A stretch of 47,981 nt of DNA from Nocardioides pocheonensis (GTDB lineage: Bacteria > Actinomycetota > Actinomycetes > Propionibacteriales > Nocardioidaceae): contig NZ_RJSF01000037.1 of NCBI RefSeq assembly GCF_003725535.1, positions 40,501 through 88,481 of the forward strand. The letters are read 5' to 3'. Position numbers and translations under genes: made by a program. The notes under the pieces are model-generated. The model did no database searches. It was not told the DNA's origin and worked only from the letters and a program-made list of their open reading frames with translations. Positions within the stretch are counted from its first letter, which is position 1. Each line of letters opens with the position of its first letter. This document shows positions 42,614 to 47,981 of this stretch, piece after piece.

Positions 42614-43591
42614 GTGAGCAACGTGGACGTACTCGTCGCAGGTGGCGGCGGCTTCATCGGGGGACACCTGGTCGGCGACCTGCTGGCGCAGGGGCTCTCC
42701 GTGCGCTCGGTCGACATCAAGCCCACCTCGGAGTGGTACCAGGTCCACCACGACGCCGAGAACGCGCAGGCCGACCTCTCGCTGCTGGAGAACGCGCTCG
42801 AGCACACCGACGGCGCCCGACAGGTCTACATGCTGGCCGCCGACATGGGCGGCATGGGTTTCATCGAGAACAACAAGGCCCTCTGCATGCTCACCGTGCT
42901 GACCAGCACCCACATGCTGCAGGCCGCGCAGAAGGCCGGCGTGGAGCGCTACTTCTACTCCTCCTCGGCCTGCGTGTACGCCGCGGACAAGCAGACCGAC
43001 ACCCACATCACCGCCCTCAAGGAGTCCGACGCCTACCCGGCGATGCCCGAGGACGGCTACGGCTGGGAGAAGCTCTTCACCGAGCGCATGTGCCGCCACT
43101 TCCTCGAGGACTTCGGCCTGACCACCCGGGTCGCCCGCTACCACAACGTCTACGGCCCGAACGGCACCTGGACCGGCGGTCGCGAGAAGGCGCCGGCGGC
43201 CGTCTGCCGCAAGATCGCCACCGCGGTGATCACCGGCAAGCACGAGATCGACATCTGGGGCGACGGCGAGCAGACCCGCTCCTTCATGTACATCGACGAC
43301 TGCGTCAAGGGCTCGCAGCTGATCATGCACGGCGACAGCCCGGAGCCGGTCAACCTCGGCAGCGACGAGCTGGTCAGCATCAACCAGCTCTACTCGATCG
43401 TCGAGGAGATCGCGGGCATCAAGTGCACCCGCAACTACCAGCTCGACGCCCCGCAGGGCGTGCGTGGTCGCAACAGCGACAACACCCAGATCCTCGACAC
43501 CTACGGTTGGGCGCCGTCGACGTCCCTGGCCGACGGGATGGCGAAGACCTACGCGTGGGTGTACGACGAGGTCAAGCGCTCGCTCGGCTGA
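42614..43591 (+). CDS. GDP-mannose 3,5-epimerase-like enzyme
   Basis: A 325-residue extended SDR strikingly like plant GDP-mannose 3,5-epimerase. Shared landmarks are LAADMGGMGFIENNKA, YSSSACVYAADKQ, LKESDAYPAMPEDGYGWEKL (catalytic YxxxK as YGWEK), YHNVYGPNGTWTGGREKAPA, GDGEQTRSFMYIDDCVKG and VRGRNSDNTQI. Plant GME makes GDP-L-galactose and GDP-L-gulose. GTG 42614 follows GGGGAAAGG. The frame continues into the glycosyltransferase gene after a 25-nt gap. The Cys in SSACVYA and the Lys in GREKAP align with GME catalytic Cys and Lys. The product should be a GDP-L-hexose; exact stereochemistry is unproven. Confidence 0.88.
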   Translation: MSNVDVLVAGGGGFIGGHLVGDLLAQGLSVRSVDIKPTSEWYQVHHDAENAQADLSLLENALEHTDGARQVYMLAADMGGMGFIENNKALCMLTVLTSTHMLQAAQKAGVERYFYSSSACVYAADKQTDTHITALKESDAYPAMPEDGYGWEKLFTERMCRHFLEDFGLTTRVARYHNVYGPNGTWTGGREKAPAAVCRKIATAVITGKHEIDIWGDGEQTRSFMYIDDCVKGSQLIMHGDSPEPVNLGSDELVSINQLYSIVEEIAGIKCTRNYQLDAPQGVRGRNSDNTQILDTYGWAPSTSLADGMAKTYAWVYDEVKRSLG

Positions 43592-43616
43592 TCGCCGGCC
43601 GACCGAGTCCACGCCC

Positions 43617-44831
43617 ATGCGGATCCTGCTGCACGACTACAGCGGCCACCCGTTCCAGGTGGAGCTGAGCCGTGAGCTGTCGCGGCGCGGCCACGACGTC
43701 ACGCACTCCTACTGCGACGCCTACACCTCGGGCAAGGGACACCTGCGGACGGAGCCGGGCGAGACCCTGCGGTTCGAGCCGATCGGCGTCGGGGTGGTCA
43801 TCGCGAAGATGAGCTTCGGCAAGCGCCTGGTCCAGGAGCTGCGCTTCGGCGTCGAGCTGGCCCGCCAGGCCCGGCGTACGCGCCCTGACGTGGTGATGGC
43901 CTCCAACGTGCCGATCCCGACGCTGGTGATCCTCGCTGCCGTGCTGCGGCTCAGCGGCATCCCATGGGTGCTGTGGCACCAGGACGTGCAGGCCGTGGCG
44001 ATCCGGTCGTTCGCCGGCAAGAAGCTCTCCCGTGCCTTCACCGTCGTCGCGACCCTCATCGGTGCGGGGGAGAAGTGGTGTGCCCGGCGCGCTGCCGCGG
44101 TGGTGGTGATCGCGGACTCGTTCGTCGACGTCCACCGGCGCTGGGGCACCGCGGGCAAGACCACCGTGATCCCGAACTGGGCGCCGCTGGAGGAGATCCG
44201 GCCGGTCACCCGCACCAACGCCTGGTCGCACGAGCACGGGCTCGACGAGACCAGGACACTGCTCTACTCCGGCACGCTCGGCCTCAAGCACAACCCGGGG
44301 CTCCTGGTCGGGCTCGCGCGCCAGGTGATCGACGCCGGCCAGCCGGTGCGGCTGGTCGTGGTCAACCAGGGCCCGGCGGAGGAGGTGCTCCGCGAGGAGG
44401 CGGCGCGCCTCGACGTACCGCTGCTGCTGCTGCCGTTCCAGCCCTACGAGCGGCTCTCCGAGGTGCTCGGCAGCGGTGACGTGCTCGTGGTCCTGCTCGA
44501 GCAGGACGCCGGCGCGTTCTCGGTGCCGTCGAAGACGCTGAGCTACCTGTGTGCCGGCCGTCCCGTGCTCGGCCTCATGCCGGCCGAGAACCTCGCCGCC
44601 ACGCTGGTCGCGAGCGTTGACGGCTGCGTCCTGCCCCCGAACGAGACCTCGCTGCCCGAGGCCGCGGACTGGGTACGCCGCGTGCTCACCGACGACGAGC
44701 ACGCCGCCACGCTCGGCAAGGCCGCGCGGGCGCTGGCCGAGGAGGAGTTCGCACTGGCCCGCTGCGCGGACTCCTTCGAGCAGATCCTCACGACCAGCGG
44801 CGGCGTCGAAACGCTCGCCCTCACGCGGTGA
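43617..44831 (+). CDS. GT4 family glycosyltransferase (WcaI/WbuB-like)
   Basis: A 404-residue GT-B glycosyltransferase. MRILLHDYSGHPFQVELSR starts the N-terminal domain; IPWVLWHQDVQAVA and ADSFVDVHRRWG lie in the middle; the donor domain has LLYSGTLGLKHNPGLLVGLA and GAFSVPSKTLSYLCAGRP in the place of E-x7-E. These match the WcaI/WbuB group that adds fucose or related 6-deoxy sugars. ATG 43617 lies 25 nt after the epimerase gene, suggesting that the sugar made there is transferred here. This is the last gene of the island. Confidence 0.87.
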   Translation: MRILLHDYSGHPFQVELSRELSRRGHDVTHSYCDAYTSGKGHLRTEPGETLRFEPIGVGVVIAKMSFGKRLVQELRFGVELARQARRTRPDVVMASNVPIPTLVILAAVLRLSGIPWVLWHQDVQAVAIRSFAGKKLSRAFTVVATLIGAGEKWCARRAAAVVVIADSFVDVHRRWGTAGKTTVIPNWAPLEEIRPVTRTNAWSHEHGLDETRTLLYSGTLGLKHNPGLLVGLARQVIDAGQPVRLVVVNQGPAEEVLREEAARLDVPLLLLPFQPYERLSEVLGSGDVLVVLLEQDAGAFSVPSKTLSYLCAGRPVLGLMPAENLAATLVASVDGCVLPPNETSLPEAADWVRRVLTDDEHAATLGKAARALAEEEFALARCADSFEQILTTSGGVETLALTR

Positions 44832-44840
44832 ATCTCATAT

Positions 44841-44885
44841 CGCGGACGGTCGTCTCAACATTCGGTATAGCGGTTTCCGTCCGCG
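44841..44885. repeat. Inverted repeat upstream of the leader peptide
   Basis: CGCGGACGG (44841-44849) and CCGTCCGCG (44877-44885) are perfect 9-bp inverted repeats 27 bp apart. The right arm ends 13 bp before the predicted -10, so it covers the -35 region of the sulfur operon and could be a regulator site; it could also be the terminator stem of the preceding gene. Confidence 0.6.
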
Positions 44886-44898
44886 TTGCACCGACCCC

Positions 44899-44904
44899 TA
44901 ACCT
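44899..44904 (+). promoter_or_regulatory. Predicted -10 of a leaderless sulfur-operon transcript
   Basis: TAACCT lies 6 bp before ATG 44911, and no ribosome site precedes that ATG. Transcription would start at the A of the start codon. Confidence 0.65.
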
Positions 44905-44910
44905 CTTCAC

Positions 44911-44988
44911 ATGAGCTCGACCTGGCTGACCAAGCGGCGCGCGGTGGATCACTGCCGCGTGCGCTCGTCGCTGTGTCGAATGTCCTGA
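44911..44988 (+). CDS. Cysteine leader peptide (25 aa)
   Basis: The 25-residue frame runs ATG 44911 to TGA 44986-44988; its product is Arg-rich with RRAVDHCRVRSSLCRMS at the C-terminal end. This fits the actinobacterial leader peptides of the RR-hydrophobic-D-x-x-R-V-x-S-x-L-C type found before sulfur-metabolism operons. Cys codons are at 44953 and 44971. The start seems leaderless (see the -10 at 44899). Immediately after the stop lies a set of alternative stems ending at the ribosome site of the DUF4395 gene, so translation of this peptide probably senses Cys-tRNA and tunes the operon. That mechanism is inferred from the fold and from known cysteine-responsive short ORFs in mycobacteria. 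Confidence 0.78.
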   Translation: MSSTWLTKRRAVDHCRVRSSLCRMS

Positions 44989-45087
44989 CCGGACGTCAGT
45001 CGCCGCTCCTGCGGCCTCTCTGATCGCACGTCGTCGTCGACGCGTGTCCTGACGTCCCGAGCGCCCACCTCCCGCCGAGTCAGGAAG
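44983..45087 (+). promoter_or_regulatory. Predicted attenuator of the sulfur operon
   Basis: GGACGTCAG (44991-44999) can pair perfectly with CTGACGTCC (45049-45057), enclosing hairpins GCCGC-TCCT-GCGGC and CGTCG-TCGT-CGACG. Alternatively TCCTGAC (45047-45053) can pair with GTCAGGA (45079-45085), which overlaps the ribosome site AGGAAG. A second TCCTGAC copy is at 44983-44989, over the leader stop. The two folds are mutually exclusive. Confidence 0.55.
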
Positions 45088-45094
45088 CATCGTC

Positions 45095-45589
45095 ATGACC
45101 ACTGCCCGTTCCCAGATCGATCCCCGCGGTCCGCGGTTCACCGCCGCGGTGACGCTGGCCGTCTTCGCCGTCGTCCTGCTCGCCGCTCCGGCGCCGCTCG
45201 GCATCGCGCTCCTCGCCGTGCAGACGGTGTTCTTCGCGATCGGCGCGGGCCGCGGCGTGCAGCACACCCCGACGGCGTACGTCTTCAGGAAGCTGATCCG
45301 TCCCCGCCTCGCCGCGCCGGACCACCTCGAGGACCCGGAGCCGCCGCGGTTCGCCCAGAGCGTGGGCCTGGTCTTCGCCGCGGTCGCGCTGGTCGGCTAC
45401 CTCGCCGACCTGACCCTGCTGGGCCAGGTGGCCGCAGGGTTCGCGCTCGCGGCGGCCCTGCTCAACGCAGTCTTCGGCTTCTGCCTGGGCTGCGAGATGT
45501 ACCTGCTGATCGGCCGCCTCCGGGCGGCCACCACCCACCGGAACCTCACCATCACCACCGAATCACACAAGGAAGAAGTGACCGCATGA
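45095..45589 (+). CDS. DUF4395 membrane protein with CxxC
   Basis: A 164-residue integral membrane protein of the DUF4395 family with about four hydrophobic segments (FTAAVTLAVFAVVLLAA; IALLAVQTVFFAIG; SVGLVFAAVALVGYLA; AGFALAAALLNAVFGF) and a redox-type motif Cys130-Leu-Gly-Cys133. ATG 45095 follows AGGAAG by 7 nt. The stop overlaps the rhodanese start (ATGA), giving coupling. In actinobacteria this family sits with a thioredoxin and rhodanese; a sulfur or thiol transfer role is inferred. The ribosome site can be masked by the attenuator upstream. Confidence 0.88.
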   Translation: MTTARSQIDPRGPRFTAAVTLAVFAVVLLAAPAPLGIALLAVQTVFFAIGAGRGVQHTPTAYVFRKLIRPRLAAPDHLEDPEPPRFAQSVGLVFAAVALVGYLADLTLLGQVAAGFALAAALLNAVFGFCLGCEMYLLIGRLRAATTHRNLTITTESHKEEVTA

Positions 45590-46434
45590 GCCGCGAAACC
45601 GCTCTCGTCTCCGCCGACTGGGTCGAGGAGCACCTCGACGACCCGAAGGTCGTCCTGATCGAGGTCGACGAGGACACCACGTCGTACGCCAAGGGCCACA
45701 TCCGTGGCGCGATCAAGCTCGACTGGACCACCGACCTGCAGGACCAGGTGCGCCGCGACTTCGTCAACAAGGAGCAGTTCGAGGCTCTCTTGTCCGACCG
45801 TGGCGTGTCCAACGACCACACCGTCGTGCTGTACGGCGGCAACAACAACTGGTTCGCCGCCTACGCGTACTGGTACTTCAAGCTGTACGGCCACCAGGAC
45901 GTCAAGCTGCTCGACGGCGGCCGCAAGAAGTGGGAGCTGGACAGCCGCGAGCTGACCGACGCCCTGCCGACCCGCGAGAAGACCAGCTACACGGCGCAGG
46001 AGCAGGACCACTCGATCCGCGCCTTCCGTGACGAGGTCGTCGCGGCCATCGGCGCGCAGAACCTGGTCGACGTGCGCAGCCCCGACGAGTACGCCGGCCG
46101 GCTGCTCGCCCCGGCCCACCTGCCCCAGGAGCAGGCGCAGCGCGCCGGGCACATCCCGACCGCCGCGAACGTGCCGTGGAGCAAGGCGGCCAACGACGAC
46201 GGCACCTTCAAGTCCGACGACGAGCTCAAGCAGATCTACACCGAGGCAGGCGTCGACTGGAGCAAGGACACCATCGCCTACTGCCGGATCGGCGAGCGGT
46301 CGAGCCACACCTGGTTCGTGCTCAAGGAGCTGCTCGGCGAGGAGAACGTCAAGAACTACGACGGCTCCTGGACGGAGTACGGCTCGCTGGTCGGCGTGCC
46401 CGTGGCGCTGGGCGACGAGGCGGGCGAGGCCTGA
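45586..46434 (+). CDS. cysA: Thiosulfate sulfurtransferase (two-domain rhodanese)
   Basis: A 282-residue tandem rhodanese like mycobacterial CysA2/SseA-type enzymes, moving sulfane sulfur from thiosulfate to an acceptor. The inactive N-terminal domain has VVLIEVDEDTTSYAKGHIRG and VLYGGNNNWFAAYAYWYF; the C-terminal domain has LVDVRSPDEYAG and the active-site loop Cys233-RIGERSSH. ATG 45586 overlaps the DUF4395 stop. The DUF1416 gene overlaps its own stop (TGATG), so three genes are coupled. Confidence 0.94.
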   Translation: MSRETALVSADWVEEHLDDPKVVLIEVDEDTTSYAKGHIRGAIKLDWTTDLQDQVRRDFVNKEQFEALLSDRGVSNDHTVVLYGGNNNWFAAYAYWYFKLYGHQDVKLLDGGRKKWELDSRELTDALPTREKTSYTAQEQDHSIRAFRDEVVAAIGAQNLVDVRSPDEYAGRLLAPAHLPQEQAQRAGHIPTAANVPWSKAANDDGTFKSDDELKQIYTEAGVDWSKDTIAYCRIGERSSHTWFVLKELLGEENVKNYDGSWTEYGSLVGVPVALGDEAGEA

Positions 46435-46730
46435 TGTGCGGCGCGACTGAAGGCGGGCTGTCCCTCGACGGGATCGACGTCGCCAAGGAAGCCATCATCC
46501 AGGGCCAGGTGGTCAAGGGCGGCGAGCCGGTCGGCAACGCCTACGTCCGGCTGCTCGACCGTACCGGCGAGTTCACCGCCGAGGTGCCCACCTCGGCGAC
46601 CGGCCACTTCCGTTTCTTCGCCGGCCCGGGGGAGTGGACCCTGCGCACCCTGGCGCCGAAGAGTGACCCCGTGGACAAGACGGTCACCGCTGCGACCGGT
46701 GTCGTGGCGGAGGTCGCGGTCGCCCTCTGA
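46434..46730 (+). CDS. sseC: DUF1416 protein (SseC-like)
   Basis: A 98-residue protein of the DUF1416 family, called SseC in mycobacteria and always placed after the rhodanese gene. It starts MCGATEGGLSLDGIDVAKE with Cys2 and has a beta-sandwich body (IIQGQVVKGGEPVGNAYVRL; GHFRFFAGPGEWTLRTLAP). ATG 46434 shares its A with the rhodanese stop. Function is unknown; the conserved N-terminal Cys and linkage suggest sulfur handling. A strong terminator follows. Confidence 0.93.
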   Translation: MCGATEGGLSLDGIDVAKEAIIQGQVVKGGEPVGNAYVRLLDRTGEFTAEVPTSATGHFRFFAGPGEWTLRTLAPKSDPVDKTVTAATGVVAEVAVAL

Positions 46731-46748
46731 CCGCGGCTCGAACCCTGT

Positions 46749-46784
46749 GCCTCGCCCTCGCACCCTGCGGTGCGAGGGCGAGGC
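46749..46784 (+). terminator. Terminator of the sulfur operon
   Basis: A perfect 16-bp stem (GCCTCGCCCTCGCACC and its complement) closes on a CTGC loop, 18 nt after the sseC stop. There is no long T-run, as is common in high-GC actinobacteria. Confidence 0.8.
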
Positions 46785-46822
46785 CGTTCGTGCCCAGGTC
46801 GTGAGCTACGCTCAGCCGCGTC

Positions 46823-47749
46823 ATGCCGGGCCCTGAGTTCCCCGACGCTCCTCCGCCGGAAGTGCCTGAGGAGTTCGCTGCCGCCTACCGCGACGCCTAC
46901 CAGCGCGCCCTGGAGACCGGGCACGTCGACGACGCCGGCTCCGCGCTCGGGGTGGTCGCTCCCGAGGTTCCGGTCGAGCACACGCAGGTCATCCCGGAGC
47001 CGTCGGACGGCGTCGTCGCGGCGACCAGCGGACCGCTCGACCGCTGGCGCGCGTCGCGGTGGTTCCTCGTCTCGGTGGTGACCGCGGCGGCCGCAGTGCT
47101 GGTGGCCGCGGCGTACGCGGTGGGCACGACGGTCTCCCACGGCGACGACCACGGCACGTCCGGAGTGGCCGTGCCGCAGTCCAGCCGCACCACCGGCCCG
47201 GCCCGCTCCGGCTCGCCGTCCAAGGTCACGCCGACCCACAGGTCGACCGCCCACGTGCCGAACGCCTGGGACGGCCCGGTCCGGCCCGTGAGCGTCGACG
47301 CGATCGCTGCGGACTGCACGGCTCCTCCGGGCACCGACTCGGCCGGCAACAAGGTCACCTACGTGCCGGAGAACGCCACCGACGGCCGAGCCCAGACGGC
47401 GTGGCGCTGCGACGGCGCGGCGACCGGCCAGAAGCTCACGCTGCGGCTCTCCGGCGCGACCGACATCGCCGAGGTGGGGCTCGTGCCCGGCTACGCGAAG
47501 ACCGACCCGGCGAGCGGCACCGACCGGTACGCCGAGAACAACCGGATCACCAAGGTGCGCTGGACCCTCGCCGACGGCGTCACCGTCGTGCAGCGACTGG
47601 ACCCGGACCCGTCGTCGCGGGCGATGCAGGTCCTGCGCGTGCCGCGCACCACCACCGACACGGTCACCCTGCAGATCCTCGCGGTCGCCCACGGCCCGCG
47701 CGACACCACGGCGATCAGCGAGATCAGCCTCGCCGAGGCTGCGTCCTAG
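46823..47749 (+). CDS. Membrane-anchored protein with discoidin-like glycan-binding domain
   Basis: A 308-residue protein. The N-terminal 75 residues are Pro/Glu-rich and cytosolic, then one membrane segment (WFLVSVVTAAAAVLVAAAYAVG, about 80-101), a Ser/Thr/Pro linker, and an extracellular domain of about 160 residues. The latter has NATDGRAQTAWRCDGAATGQ and LTLRLSGATDIAEVGLVPGY, typical of the discoidin-like (NADase-type glycan-binding) modules, with two Cys (DCTAPP; WRCDG) probably bridged. ATG 46823 begins the frame. It may bind glycan at the cell surface; no partner enzyme is fused. Unrelated to the sulfur operon by orientation only. Confidence 0.82.
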   Translation: MPGPEFPDAPPPEVPEEFAAAYRDAYQRALETGHVDDAGSALGVVAPEVPVEHTQVIPEPSDGVVAATSGPLDRWRASRWFLVSVVTAAAAVLVAAAYAVGTTVSHGDDHGTSGVAVPQSSRTTGPARSGSPSKVTPTHRSTAHVPNAWDGPVRPVSVDAIAADCTAPPGTDSAGNKVTYVPENATDGRAQTAWRCDGAATGQKLTLRLSGATDIAEVGLVPGYAKTDPASGTDRYAENNRITKVRWTLADGVTVVQRLDPDPSSRAMQVLRVPRTTTDTVTLQILAVAHGPRDTTAISEISLAEAAS

Positions 47750-47821
47750 GGCCTGCGGCCGGCGCCGCCCGTCGGCCTGGCCGGCTCTCGGGCCGGTAGG
47801 TGTGCCCGGGCACGCCACTGG

Positions 47822-47839
47822 CCCGGCGCGTGCGCCGGG
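47822..47839. terminator. Possible terminator hairpin between convergent genes
   Basis: CCCGGCGC and GCGCCGGG form a perfect 8-bp stem around GT, lying between the ends of the membrane protein gene and the right-edge gene. There is no T-run. Confidence 0.45.
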
Positions 47840-47854
47840 TGCGGGGCGGGGTGG

Positions 47855-47981
47855 CTACTGGTCGGGCGGCTCGACCGGTGGCGGGCTCAGGTCGGTGGTG
47901 CCGGTTCGGTCGCGCAGCCAGGCATGTCCGTGGGGACTGTGCCAGAGGTACTCGCCGGGGGTGAGCATCGTGTAGGTCCAG
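47855..47981 (-). CDS. C-terminal end of a DUF222/HNH-endonuclease-type protein
   Basis: Only the last 41 residues are in view, ending at TAG (47855-47857). The visible YTMLTPGEYLWHSPHGHAWL and RDRTGTTDL are the usual C-terminus of actinobacterial DUF222/HNH proteins, which occur in many copies in Nocardioides. The rest lies beyond the edge, so whether the gene is intact is unknown. Confidence 0.65.
   Translation of the reverse strand, partial: WTYTMLTPGEYLWHSPHGHAWLRDRTGTTDLSPPPVEPPDQ

Overview
The window is high-GC (about 70%) DNA with GTG and TTG starts, mycothiol synthase, a GlnR-type orphan regulator, a Nudix-histidine phosphatase MutT1, PHO boxes of the actinobacterial 11-bp type, a c-di-AMP riboswitch ahead of an NlpC/P60 gene, and the C-terminus of a DUF222/HNH-type protein at the right edge. 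Together these point to an actinobacterium, most likely Nocardioides or a near relative. The genus is inferred from gene content only.

Layout. 1-5179: an SDR oxidoreductase, a GH13 alpha-glucosidase, a convergent two-gene unit (trehalose-synthase-like GH13 followed by an Anabaena sensory rhodopsin transducer homologue), and tRNA-Lys(UUU). 5275-10842: a small unknown protein, a secreted NlpC/P60 hydrolase under a c-di-AMP riboswitch, a 1140-residue coiled-coil membrane protein, and a cold-shock protein with a long 5' leader. 10982-24842: a phosphate region with DUF47/PhoU-like protein and PiT transporter, pstSCAB, mutT1, ppk, plus an unknown anchored protein, a hexapeptide acyltransferase, an acyl carrier protein and an esterase. 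An AbiEi/DUF559-type gene bracketed by two 69-bp palindromic elements lies between pit and pstB. 25031-30154: a secreted repeat-domain protein, mshD, a GT61 glycosyltransferase, glnR, a MoaD/ThiS-like protein and a thioredoxin. 30158-44831: a glycan island with methyltransferases, a sulfotransferase, a flippase, an acetyltransferase, three glycosyltransferases and GDP-/UDP-sugar enzymes (Gmd, Rmd-like, GDP-mannose-3,5-epimerase-like, nucleotide-sugar dehydrogenase). 44911-46730: a sulfur operon (DUF4395, two-domain rhodanese, DUF1416) behind a leaderless, cysteine-containing leader peptide with an attenuator-like fold. 46823-end: a membrane-anchored protein and a DUF222/HNH-type fragment.

How it works together. 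The order pit, pst, mutT1, ppk, mshD, glnR, thioredoxin, rhodanese, DUF1416 resembles, from memory, blocks in Streptomyces and Mycobacterium. If so, the glycan island has split the thioredoxin gene from the rest of the sulfur operon, and the AbiEi-like gene has entered between pit and pstB. The glycan genes suggest a surface polysaccharide or glycolipid containing 6-deoxy-hexose and a GME-derived sugar, decorated by methyl, sulfate and acetyl groups. No polymerase or initiating phosphoglycosyltransferase is in view.

Most worth following up: the palindrome-bracketed AbiEi/DUF559 unit, the cysteine leader with its predicted attenuator, the very long coiled-coil protein, and the GDP-mannose epimerase.
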